Positions 1 through 7,677 of a stretch of 14,400 bases of DNA are shown here, piece by piece; the stretch's first letter is position 1; the number at the start of each line of letters is the position of its first letter. This DNA is from Ignavibacteriales bacterium (lineage in GTDB: Bacteria; Bacteroidota; Ignavibacteria; UBA10030). The stretch lies in assembly GCA_016218005.1 (NCBI GenBank), contig JACRFF010000154.1:1-14400 (forward strand), given 5' to 3'. Made by a program: the position numbers and the translations under genes. A model generated the notes under the pieces. It was not told where the DNA came from. It made no database searches and saw only the letters and a program-made list of their open reading frames with translations.

Positions 1-19
1 GCTTCACTCTCAGATTTCG

Positions 20-60
20 TCCTTCCGCCGAAGGCGCCCTTTCGGGAGGATTTTCTTCTT
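20..60 (+). terminator. Possible terminator-like structure at the left edge
   Basis: Seen: a 4-bp outer stem (20-23 with 47-50) encloses two small hairpins, CGCC-GAA-GGCG at 26-36 and CCC-TTTC-GGG at 37-46. It is followed on the plus strand by a T-rich run at 51-60. Inference: this could end a plus-strand gene lying left of the window, converging on the comM-like gene whose stop codon is at 59-61. The stems are short and the T run is interrupted by C, so the call is weak. Confidence 0.25.
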
Positions 61-1600
61 AAACTGCATAGAAGTTTCTGTCCAGACTTCGGTACTGGAT
101 AGCCTCGCCGATGTGTTCGGGGCGAATGGATTCTGATGCGGCAAGGTCTGCGATGGTGCGGCCAACTTTCAGTATTCGGTCAAATGCTCGTGCCGATAGC
201 CCGAGTTTTGTCATCGCAGTCTTTAGCAAATTGGAACCGATTTCATCCAACGCGCAAAACTCTTTGATATCATTGGATTCCATATCCGCATTGCTGAAGA
301 GACCCCGCCGATTCTGGAATCGTGTGGTTTGCAATTTGCGAGCGCGCACTACTCGCTCACGCACTGACGTAGATGACTCTTCTCGCCGCTTGGATGATAA
401 CTCTGTGTATTTCACTGCCGGCACTTCGACATGGATATCTATGCGGTCAAGTAACGGCCCAGAAATCTTCCCTACATATTTTTGAATTTGCAGCGGCGAG
501 CACGAACACGACTGATTGGGATTTCCGTAATTCCCACACGGACAGGGGTTCATCGCACAGACCAGCATAAAGTTTGCCGGATAATCAACGGTCATCTTTG
601 AACGGCTAATGGTTACCTTCCCATCCTCTAACGGTTGACGCATAACCTCCAGAACATTTCGTGCAAACTCTGGTAACTCATCCAAGAACAAAACTCCGTG
701 ATGTGCCAGCGAAATCTCTCCCGGTCTTGGCGTCGATCCTCCGCCCACAAGCGCCGAATCCGAAATTGTGTGGTGCGGAGAACGAAAAGGGCGCGTAGAA
801 ACCAAAGCCGTATTCGCCGGCAAAAGTCCGGCAACCGAATGAATCTTTGTCGTTTCGAGAGACTCATCAAAGCTCAGCATCGGCAAGATGCTGGGCAGCC
901 GCTTCGCCAACATTGTCTTGCCACTGCCGGGCGGACCGATAAGAAGAACGTTGTGTCCGCCGGCCGCAGCCACTTCCATCGCACGCTTTACGCTTTCCTG
1001 ACCCTTTACATCTGCAAAGTCAATGGTGTACTGATGGTCGGATTGGAAAACTTCCTCCACGCTCACCTTCGTGGGAACGGCAGAACCCATTTCCCCGCGC
1101 AAGAAATTCAGCACGTCGTGCAAATGGTCCATGGGAATGACGTCAATTCCCTGAACAATGGCGGCCTCGGTTGCGTTCTCCTTAGGAAGCAAGATGCCCT
1201 TGAGTCCGCGCTGCCGTGCCTCGAGCGCAACAACCAAAACACCCGTTATAGGCCTCAGGTACCCATCGAGTGCCAACTCGCCGATGAGAAGATACTTGTC
1301 CAAAATCTCTGACTCCAGCTGGCCGGAAGCAAGCAGTAGTGCGGCAGCTATCGGAAGATCGTACGCCGAGCCTTCTTTCCGAAATTCCGCCGGCGCAAGA
1401 TTGACCGTAACGCGCCCGCCCGGATATCGGAATCCGCAATTCTTGATCGCTGCAAAGACGCGCTCGCCGCTTTCTTTGACCGAGCTATCGGGCAAACCCA
1501 CGACGGAGAATTTCGGGGCGGCATTCTCAATGCTCGCCTCTACCTCGACCAGTTGGGCTTCGATGCCCAACGTTGCGGCGCTCAAAACCTGCGAGAACAT
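59..1600 (-). CDS. comM: YifB/ComM family Mg-chelatase-like AAA+ ATPase
   Basis: This 513-residue protein has the full architecture and usual length (~500-515) of the YifB/ComM family. The N-terminal ChlI-like domain (about 20-165) contains the typical segment VVGLPDSSVKESGERV. The AAA+ core has Walker A GPPGSGKT at 222-229 and Walker B VLFLDE at 303-308. A cysteine cluster (C353, C355, C365, C367) follows in the NPCPCG segment, and the C-terminal Mg_chelatase_C region includes LSARAFDRILKVGRTIADL. In naturally transformable bacteria ComM is a hexameric helicase that drives branch migration of incoming DNA during recombination, but the family is also widespread in species not known to be competent. 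A competence role here is therefore inference. The ATG start gives the family-typical beginning MFSQVLSAATLGIEA. It lies 74 bases after nuoI, with a hairpin between, so it may be partly uncoupled from the nuo unit. Confidence 0.93.
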   Translation of the reverse strand: MFSQVLSAATLGIEAQLVEVEASIENAAPKFSVVGLPDSSVKESGERVFAAIKNCGFRYPGGRVTVNLAPAEFRKEGSAYDLPIAAALLLASGQLESEILDKYLLIGELALDGYLRPITGVLVVALEARQRGLKGILLPKENATEAAIVQGIDVIPMDHLHDVLNFLRGEMGSAVPTKVSVEEVFQSDHQYTIDFADVKGQESVKRAMEVAAAGGHNVLLIGPPGSGKTMLAKRLPSILPMLSFDESLETTKIHSVAGLLPANTALVSTRPFRSPHHTISDSALVGGGSTPRPGEISLAHHGVLFLDELPEFARNVLEVMRQPLEDGKVTISRSKMTVDYPANFMLVCAMNPCPCGNYGNPNQSCSCSPLQIQKYVGKISGPLLDRIDIHVEVPAVKYTELSSKRREESSTSVRERVVRARKLQTTRFQNRRGLFSNADMESNDIKEFCALDEIGSNLLKTAMTKLGLSARAFDRILKVGRTIADLAASESIRPEHIGEAIQYRSLDRNFYAV

Positions 1601-1621
1601 ATTCTTGTCCTAAAATGAATC

Positions 1622-1647
1622 AGGGTTTGCCGCAATCGACAAACCCT
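1622..1647 (-). terminator. Hairpin between nuoI and the comM-like gene
   Basis: A perfect 8-bp inverted repeat (AGGGTTTG at 1622-1629, CAAACCCT at 1640-1647) with a 10-base loop occupies the 74-base gap after the nuoI stop. On the minus transcript the stem is followed by GATTCATTTTA, which has only a short T run. It could be a weak or partial intrinsic terminator, or a processing/stability hairpin that lowers comM expression relative to nuo. The rest of the gap shows no other recognisable signal. Confidence 0.4.
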
Positions 1648-1674
1648 TCTTGACTTTCCAAACGAGTTTTGGGT

Positions 1675-2175
1675 CTACCGGTTTACCTTCAACCATTCAA
1701 GTCGTGGCCGCATTTCTGCCGCCGATTTCAACAACTTCTCCTTGCCGAAAACTGCCTCCACTTGATTGTTAAAAGCCAGCAGGTATTCGTTGCTCATGAT
1801 GATTGCCTCTTCGGGGCAGACTTCTTCGCAGAACCCACAGAAAATACAGCGCACCATGTTGATTTCAAACTTGATGGGATACCGTTCCTTCGCAAGTTCT
1901 GTCTCGCCGGCTTGCACTTCGATTGCCAAGGCCGGGCACACACGAGAGCATAATCCGCACGCTACGCACCGCTCGACGCCATTTTCCTCGACAAGAACGG
2001 GCCTGCCGCGAAACACTTCGGGCGGCTTGAATCTCACCTCCGGAAATTCATACGTGAACTTCGGCTTGAACATCTGCGTAATCGTCAGCCGGAGACCTTT
2101 GAGGATTTCCGGCACATAGATGCTTTGCCAGAATCCGAGGTCTTTCTTCCGAATGATATTTCCGTTGGTTCCCAT
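1675..2175 (-). CDS. nuoI: NADH-quinone oxidoreductase subunit I (NuoI)
   Basis: NuoI carries the two [4Fe-4S] clusters N6a and N6b that pass electrons from NuoG towards NuoB and the quinone site in the peripheral arm of complex I. The 166-residue protein shows two complete ferredoxin motifs, C70-x2-C73-x2-C76-x3-C80-P and C110-x2-C113-x2-C116-x3-C120-P. Between them lies the family-typical segment [13 protein letters not shown]. The N-terminal part (about 15-60) has the amphipathic [20 protein letters not shown] stretch that lies against the membrane arm. The ATG start at 2175 has one of the few strong ribosome sites in the window, AGGAGG about 10 bases upstream. It begins 12 bases after nuoH ends. 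No nuoJ follows, unlike the usual nuoI-nuoJ order. Confidence 0.96.
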   Translation of the reverse strand: MGTNGNIIRKKDLGFWQSIYVPEILKGLRLTITQMFKPKFTYEFPEVRFKPPEVFRGRPVLVEENGVERCVACGLCSRVCPALAIEVQAGETELAKERYPIKFEINMVRCIFCGFCEEVCPEEAIIMSNEYLLAFNNQVEAVFGKEKLLKSAAEMRPRLEWLKVNR

Positions 2176-2187
2176 CGTCTCCCCCTC

Positions 2188-3282
2188 CTACGACCACCAC
2201 AACAACAATAATCCTGTCGCCAAGATATTGGCAATCGATAACGGCAGCATGACTTTCCATCCCAATCTCATGAGTTGATCATACCGAAATCGAGGTAACG
2301 TCCAACGAACAATTATGTAAAACACCACCAGAATCGTAACCTTGACGAAGAAGGTTCCGATTTTTACCAAGCTCAAGGCAAACGGCGATAGTCCCCACGA
2401 TTCTGCAAACGGAAGGTGCCATCCCCCGAGAAAGAGTGTCGTTATCAAGGCGCTGGAGGTAATCATGTTCGCATATTCGGATAAGAAGAAGAGGCCAAAC
2501 TTCATGCCGGTGTATTCGGTGTGATAGCCGCCGACCAATTCCGGCTCGGCTTCAGGCAAATCAAACGGCAGGCGATTGGTTTCTGCAAACGACGCCACGA
2601 CGAAGGTGATGAACCCAATCGGCTGAAAAAAAACATTCCACGATGGAAGCCAACCCGCAACCGGAATCAGCCACTGCAACCAGCTCGGCAGCTTTTGCAT
2701 CGAGTGCGCAAGCGGCGCGGTTTGGTGCATCACCACCTCATCGAGTCGCAGCGTGCCGGAGATCATGATGACGCCAATGATCGAAAGTCCCATGGATAAT
2801 TCGTAACTGATAAGCTGCGCTGACGAACGCAGGCCTCCCAGCAAAGAATATTTATTGTTCGAGGACCATCCGGCCAGTGTAATACCATAGACTCCGATAC
2901 CGGTGAGAGCAAGAATATACAACATCCCGATATTCACGTCAGCAACGATCAGCTTGACATTCTGGCCGAACGCTTCGATCGTATCTCCGAACGGAATGAC
3001 GGCAAACGTTGTAAGCGCAACCGTAATTGAAATCATGGGCGCAAAATCGTGCACAAACCTGTTTGCCGCGGTGGGAACAATATCTTCCTTGAATAACAGC
3101 TTCACCACGTCGGCGGCGGATTGCAGCAAACCGAAAGGGCCGACACGGTTCGGGCCAAGCCGGTTTTGAATCCAAGCGCTGATTCTTCTTTCAGCCAACA
3201 CAAGAATGGCGGCGCCTGTCAACACTCCACCCCATACCACGGCGATTTTTGCGATGCTGAGAAGAACGAATGTTGTGTCCAT
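2188..3282 (-). CDS. nuoH: NADH-quinone oxidoreductase subunit H (NuoH)
   Basis: NuoH is the membrane subunit at the junction of the two arms of complex I. It helps form the quinone-binding cavity and the entry of the proton path. The 364-residue product is polytopic, with about eight hydrophobic segments. It shows the family signatures [28 protein letters not shown] (about 40-67) and [24 protein letters not shown] (233-257), the acidic loop typical of the quinone chamber. An inserted loop (about 180-210, between the fourth and fifth hydrophobic segments) is a normal variable site. The start follows nuoG by 9 bases with no obvious Shine-Dalgarno, consistent with translational coupling. Confidence 0.96.
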   Translation of the reverse strand: [364 protein letters not shown]

Positions 3283-3291
3283 TGTTGGGCG

Positions 3292-4977
3292 TCAGGCGGG
3301 AATGAGTGAGGTCGGAACGTTCTCCGTCGTCAAGGCAATGCCGCGATTTCCAATCTTCGCATACGAAAGGCCTTTGAAGATTTCGACTTTCTCGGCAAGA
3401 TCTTTGAAGACTTCTTCCACGGCATTGTACTTGAACTTCGCGCCGAGGGCATTTGCAATTCCCGAGACAATCCTCCACGAAGGGCGAGCGTCGCGTCTTG
3501 GCCCTTTGCCCCAACGATCATTGGGAGAGGCAAACTTGTCCCACCTGCTCATCGAAAAGCCGCCCAATGCGCGGTCGGCTTCCAACGTCGCTACTGCGGG
3601 CCGGATTCTTTGCACCCGGCGCTGGAAGTTGGTCATGGTTCCATTTTTTTCTGCATACGTCGAGGCGGAAAGTACGACGCTGGCCAATTTCGTTGTCTCG
3701 TTATGCTCGTACGAATGCACGATCAACAGATCCAACTCTGAGAGGACACTTGCAACTCTTGGATCCGCCGCGATATTATCTTCAAGAACATACAGAACTT
3801 TGATTGCACCGGAAGATATTCCATTGAGAATCGCCTCCAATCCTGTGGAAGCATCTACCGATGTAACGCCTACTGCCGCCGCGCCAACTGCGTTCGGCGT
3901 TTTGTCTGCACGGATAAGCAACTGATCCTCGTCGCCCTCTTTCACGTGAGGAACAACATCAACGAATTTCGTTCCGATGACACCCTTCATCAGGCGTCGA
4001 AAAACATAGTTGTCTTCGTTCGTGGCATACGCGGAACCCAAACCGGCAATTTCTGATTTCTTGTATGATCGCAAATCCGAAGCGACTTGGGAAATCGCCT
4101 CGTCCCAATTGACTTCCATGAGAGCTTCTTCTTTCCGAATCATCGGCGTCTTGATGCGGTTGTCGCTGTTCACGAATTTGAATGTTCCCAATCTTCCGTG
4201 GTCGCACATCCAATACGAGTTCACATCTTCATTGAGACGCGGCGTGAGCCGCAGAATTTCATTGTTCCGCGTCCAGATGTTGATATTGCATCCACGCGCA
4301 CAGCCGGTGCAGATGCTCTCCGTGTTCGCCATTTCCCACACTCTCGATTTGAACCGGAAGTCCTTGCTCGTCAGCGCGCCTACCGGACAGAGGTCGATGA
4401 CATTCATCGAGTACGGATTATCCAGAACCGTATGAGGAAAAGTTCGCAACACGACGTGCGTCCCACGCTCGGTGAATATCAGCACAGGCTGGTGAGCAAT
4501 CTCGTCGGCAAACCGGATGCAACGCGAGCACATGATACATCGTTCATCGTCGAGAACAATGCGAGGACCCAATTCAACCCGCTTGGGCTTATGCACTTTG
4601 TTTTCGTCGAACCGGCTGTAGCCGACGCTATACTTGTAGGAATAATCCTGAAGCTTGCACTCACCTGCCTCGTCGCAAATGGGACAATCCAACGGATGGT
4701 TGATGAGAAGGAACTCCATCACCGAATTACGCGCCTTGATGACGCGTTCGTTGTTCGTGCGAACAATCATTCCCTCGGCAACTTGCGTTGCACAGGCAAT
4801 GGCCAGCTTCGGCATCTTTTCAACTTCGACCAAACACATTCTGCAATTACCGGAGACCGATAACTTCGGATGCCAGCAAAAATGCGGGATGTGGATTCCA
4901 TGCTGCCTTGCCGCCTGAATGATGGTCAGTTTCGGGTCAGCGTCAAGTTCTTTTCCGTCGATAGTAATCTTCGCCAT
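3292..4977 (-). CDS. nuoG: NADH-quinone oxidoreductase subunit G (NuoG), short form
   Basis: NuoG is the large iron-sulfur subunit that carries electrons from NuoF to NuoI. All N-terminal cluster ligands are visible: [2Fe-2S] N1b at C34, C45, C48, C62; N5 at H94, C98, C101, C107; and N4 at C147, C150, C153, C197. A fourth motif, C223-x2-C226-x3-C230-x27-C258, matches the off-pathway N7 cluster known from Escherichia and Thermus NuoG and absent from mitochondria. The molybdopterin-like domain (about 270-561) is much shorter than in the ~900-residue enterobacterial protein, ending soon after FQRRVQRIRPAV and a WKDR-like tail, but shows no sign of frameshift. The ATG is 5 bases after the aminotransferase stop. 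No nuoE or nuoF lies upstream, where they normally would. Confidence 0.95.
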   Translation of the reverse strand: MAKITIDGKELDADPKLTIIQAARQHGIHIPHFCWHPKLSVSGNCRMCLVEVEKMPKLAIACATQVAEGMIVRTNNERVIKARNSVMEFLLINHPLDCPICDEAGECKLQDYSYKYSVGYSRFDENKVHKPKRVELGPRIVLDDERCIMCSRCIRFADEIAHQPVLIFTERGTHVVLRTFPHTVLDNPYSMNVIDLCPVGALTSKDFRFKSRVWEMANTESICTGCARGCNINIWTRNNEILRLTPRLNEDVNSYWMCDHGRLGTFKFVNSDNRIKTPMIRKEEALMEVNWDEAISQVASDLRSYKKSEIAGLGSAYATNEDNYVFRRLMKGVIGTKFVDVVPHVKEGDEDQLLIRADKTPNAVGAAAVGVTSVDASTGLEAILNGISSGAIKVLYVLEDNIAADPRVASVLSELDLLIVHSYEHNETTKLASVVLSASTYAEKNGTMTNFQRRVQRIRPAVATLEADRALGGFSMSRWDKFASPNDRWGKGPRRDARPSWRIVSGIANALGAKFKYNAVEEVFKDLAEKVEIFKGLSYAKIGNRGIALTTENVPTSLIPA

Positions 4978-4982
4978 AGAGC

Positions 4983-6254
4983 CTACGGTGTGAGCTTCTG
5001 GTATGAATCAAGTGCGCGTTGGATGATCGCTAACGATTTCTGCAGGTCGGGAACGTTCAGCATGAAGGCAAGCCGTGCTTCGTTCAAACCGCGGCCGGGC
5101 GTGGCATAGAAACCATTCGCCGGCGCCAACAAAACCGTTTCTCGTTGATACTCAAATTTCTCCACCATCCAGCGAGCAAAGTGATCGGAATCTTTCACCG
5201 GCAAACCGATGACAATGTAGAAAGCCCCCTCAGGTTTATAGAACGTCACACCCGGAATCGACTTCAGGCCTTCATACACTGCATCGCGGCGTCGATGAAA
5301 TTCTTCGACCAACGGACCGGTGTAGGGTTCAGGATTGTTCAGCAGCGGCGCAACGGCAACTTGTTCCAGCGTGGCAACGGAAAGCCGAGCCATACCAAAT
5401 CGAAGCGCCGTTTGCACGACATCTTGGTTATGACTTGCAAGCACGCCCACGCGTGCGCCACAAACGTTGAATCGCTTTGAAGTTGAATCAAGCAAGATGG
5501 ACTGCTCACGCACTTCAGGAAATTCGGCGATGCTGATCGCCTTGGACTCGTACGCAAACTCGCGGTACACTTCGTCCGAAAGCAAGAACAAATCATGCCG
5601 CTTCGCTACATTGACAAGCCGCTGGATTTCTTCTCGGCTATAAATGGTACCGGTCGGATTGGAGGGATTGCAAAACAAGATGGCGCGCGTCCGGTCGGTA
5701 ATCTGCGATTCAATTTCTTCCTCGCTCGGCAGGTGAAAGCCGTTCGAGATCGAGAGAGGAACTGTGCGCAGTTGAATATCTGCTATCGTGGCAAATCCAT
5801 TGTAGTTTGTGTAGAATGGCTCAAACACGATAACTTCATCATTGGAATCGCATACTGCGCACATCGCAAAGATGATCGCCTCCGACCCGCCAGCCGTAAC
5901 GATCAACTCCCGTTCATCGAACGCAATGCCGTGGTGTTGGAAGTAATTCATCCACGCAGATACGGCAACGGGCATACCATTGGATGGAGCGTACGCGAGC
6001 GTCGTTTGCTCAAAGCGACGGAAAGCATCAAAGACATCGTGCGGCGTTGGAAGGTCGGGCTGACCGATGTTGAGGTGGTACACGTGAACGCCCGACTTTT
6101 TTCGCGCCTCGGCAAGCGCCGCCAACTTACGGATCGGCGAAGCCTGCATTTCACGCGCCCGTTGCGAGAGCCGGATGTTTCGGGTGGGAATCCCTGCCTG
6201 TCCGGCAGGCAGGCATCCCTTCGGGACAAGATCGATTTCGTCAAGCGCTGCCAT
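4983..6254 (-). CDS. Class I PLP-dependent aminotransferase (aspartate aminotransferase-like)
   Basis: A fold-type I aminotransferase of the AspB/PatA kind, catalysing amino-group transfer between an amino acid and a 2-oxo acid. With numbering from the start at 6254, the core shows SPIRKL (39-44), HLNIGQPD (60-67), the cofactor-binding NPSNPTG (196-202), SDEVY with D227, the Schiff-base lysine K260 in STSKRF, and R268 in GARVG. The exact substrate cannot be read from sequence. The N-terminus is uncertain. Starting at 6254 gives 423 residues, including the unusual peptide CLPAGQAG encoded by an inserted-looking palindrome. The only later in-frame start, ATG at 6147-6149, gives 388 residues and loses the commonly present RLSQRAREM segment. 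The gap to the upstream peptidase gene is 8 bases and to nuoG 5 bases, so it sits inside the operon. Confidence 0.9.
   Translation of the reverse strand: MAALDEIDLVPKGCLPAGQAGIPTRNIRLSQRAREMQASPIRKLAALAEARKKSGVHVYHLNIGQPDLPTPHDVFDAFRRFEQTTLAYAPSNGMPVAVSAWMNYFQHHGIAFDERELIVTAGGSEAIIFAMCAVCDSNDEVIVFEPFYTNYNGFATIADIQLRTVPLSISNGFHLPSEEEIESQITDRTRAILFCNPSNPTGTIYSREEIQRLVNVAKRHDLFLLSDEVYREFAYESKAISIAEFPEVREQSILLDSTSKRFNVCGARVGVLASHNQDVVQTALRFGMARLSVATLEQVAVAPLLNNPEPYTGPLVEEFHRRRDAVYEGLKSIPGVTFYKPEGAFYIVIGLPVKDSDHFARWMVEKFEYQRETVLLAPANGFYATPGRGLNEARLAFMLNVPDLQKSLAIIQRALDSYQKLTP
6190..6219. repeat. GC-rich palindrome with 5-bp flanking direct repeats inside the aminotransferase 5' end
   Basis: Seen: arms CCTGCCTG (6193-6200) and CAGGCAGG (6206-6213) are perfect inverted repeats around a 5-base centre. 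The unit is flanked by direct ATCCC copies at 6190-6194 and 6215-6219, which overlap the arm edges. The spacing between the direct repeats is 25 bases. On the minus strand the unit is translated as CLPAGQAG. Inference: a small mobile palindromic element has been inserted here, and the 5-bp repeats could be a target duplication. Only one copy is seen in this window, so repeat status rests on its structure alone. Confidence 0.55.
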
Positions 6255-6262
6255 AGACCTTA

Positions 6263-7570
6263 TTACTGAACCGTTGCTTCGTGTTTGCCGTTTGGGGTAA
6301 AGATGACGGTGGAAAATCTGTCTTCCTGAAACAATTCCTGCGCAATATCTTGGATGCTATCGGGCATGACGGCATCTATTTTTTTTGTGATCGCATCCAA
6401 TGAATTCAACTCGCCAAAATACAACTCGGAACTCCCCAAACGAATCATCCGATTGGGGATGCTCTCAAGACTGAGCATCATGCTGCCTTTAAGCTGTGCT
6501 TTCGTTCGCTGTAATTCGGATTTCGAAACAAGCCTGGTCTTCAGCTTATCAAGTTCCTTCCAAACCAACGCAATGCTTTTTTCAACGTGTCGATGATCCG
6601 TTCCGACATACGTTCCAAATGAACCGGTATCGGAAATCAGATTGGTAAAGCTATAGACCGTGTAGGCGAATCCGTACTTCTCACGAATGTTTTGGAACAG
6701 CCGAGAACTCATGCCATCGCCCAACAGTGTGTTCAGCACGAGCATAGGATAGCGATTTCGGTTCGTGATGTTGAAGGAGGTCGTTCCCATGCACACGTGC
6801 GCCTGTTGAATGGGTTTGCTCAACACATTTCGCTGGCCTTTCAACGGCGTCGGCTTTCTTCTTGCCGGCTCCACGTTTGACGAGGCTGCGGCAAATGAAA
6901 AATACTTTTCCGTTAGGTCTACCAAATGCTCGTGCGAGATCCGACCTGCCGCTGCGATCAACACGCGCGGAGGAACGTACGTCTTCGCACGAAAGCCGAT
7001 CAATTCGTTGCGATTGAAAGATCGCAGGTTTTGCTCCGTCCCGATGACGGGAAATCCCAAAGGATGGCTGCCGTACAACGCCTTCTCGAAATAGTCGTGG
7101 ATAATGTCGTCGGGATCGTCTTCCGAGTGTCGAAGTTCATCGATAACGACGGCCTTTTCCTTTTCAAGTTCTTTCGTGGGAAACACAGGATGCAGCATAA
7201 GGTCTGAAAGCACATCAATTGCAAGCCCAGCGTGCTCGTCCAAAGTGCGGGCATAGAAGCACGTATGTTCTTTGCCTGTGAAAGCATTCAAGTACCCGCC
7301 AACGGCTTCTAAGCTTTGCGCGATTTCGCGAACAGAACGTTTCTCCGTTCCCTTGAACACCACGTGTTCAATAAAATGCGATATGCCGTTGTTCGCCACC
7401 GTTTCATCTCGCGAACCCGAATCAATCCAAACACCCACGGAAACTGATCGCACGTGAGGAATTTCTTCAGATACGATGCGCAAGCCGTTCGGCAGCACCG
7501 TCTTTGCGTATTGGCCAATATCACGGCCTGCCGCAGTTGTAGTTTGTTTGGTTGTTATTCTGGATTGCAT
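6263..7570 (-). CDS. M16 family (pitrilysin-type) zinc metallopeptidase
   Basis: This 435-residue protein has the length and order of the single-unit bacterial processing-peptidase-like M16B proteins. The inverted zinc motif HxxEH is present as H65-F-I-E68-H69 in GISHFIEHVVFKG. The third zinc ligand E145 lies in VVIDELRHSEDDP, 75 residues further on, as expected for the family. The C-terminal inactive half holds DGMSSRLFQNIREKYGFAY, which shapes the substrate chamber. It therefore looks catalytically competent. Family members degrade or trim short peptides; the target here is unknown. No signal peptide is evident (MQSRITTKQTT). The stop is 8 bases before the aminotransferase ATG, and the start follows a 107-base gap after udk, so this is probably the first gene of the M16-aminotransferase-nuoGHI unit. 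Confidence 0.93.
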   Translation of the reverse strand: MQSRITTKQTTTAAGRDIGQYAKTVLPNGLRIVSEEIPHVRSVSVGVWIDSGSRDETVANNGISHFIEHVVFKGTEKRSVREIAQSLEAVGGYLNAFTGKEHTCFYARTLDEHAGLAIDVLSDLMLHPVFPTKELEKEKAVVIDELRHSEDDPDDIIHDYFEKALYGSHPLGFPVIGTEQNLRSFNRNELIGFRAKTYVPPRVLIAAAGRISHEHLVDLTEKYFSFAAASSNVEPARRKPTPLKGQRNVLSKPIQQAHVCMGTTSFNITNRNRYPMLVLNTLLGDGMSSRLFQNIREKYGFAYTVYSFTNLISDTGSFGTYVGTDHRHVEKSIALVWKELDKLKTRLVSKSELQRTKAQLKGSMMLSLESIPNRMIRLGSSELYFGELNSLDAITKKIDAVMPDSIQDIAQELFQEDRFSTVIFTPNGKHEATVQ

Positions 7571-7677
7571 GGCAAAATTGGCAAGAGATCGTCGAAATCA
7601 ATATTTCGGAACAATCTCTCCGTTGTTGATTAAAAATAAAGTAACTCAATTTTGATGGAGAATCAAGGAAGGTGCGT
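7571..7677 (-). other. Intergenic gap between udk and the M16 peptidase gene
   Basis: This 107-base stretch is AT-rich. On the minus strand a weak promoter-like pair (TTGATT, then TACTTT after 17 bases) can be drawn, together with a 5-bp hairpin TTGAT/ATCAA just after the udk stop. Neither is convincing. If the operon from the peptidase to nuoI has its own promoter, it should be here. Confidence 0.25.

Noticed and set aside
698..1312. Long plus-strand frame opposite the comM-like gene (204 codons), and similar long frames at 4087-4863, 5595-6269, 7672-8340 and 12366-12869 (minus)
   Set aside because: Each lies entirely, or nearly so, antisense to a gene with clear family motifs. The translations are rich in Arg/His/Ser with no recognisable domain, as expected of shadow frames.
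3370..3420. Imperfect direct repeat TTTGAAGA in the 3' part of nuoG
   Set aside because: It simply encodes two similar EVFKDL/EIFKGL-like turns in the protein and has no repeat structure beyond that.
7640..7670. Small hairpin TTGAT/ATCAA after udk as a terminator
   Set aside because: The stem is only 5 bp, AT-rich, and the T run is not directly adjacent; it could easily occur by chance.
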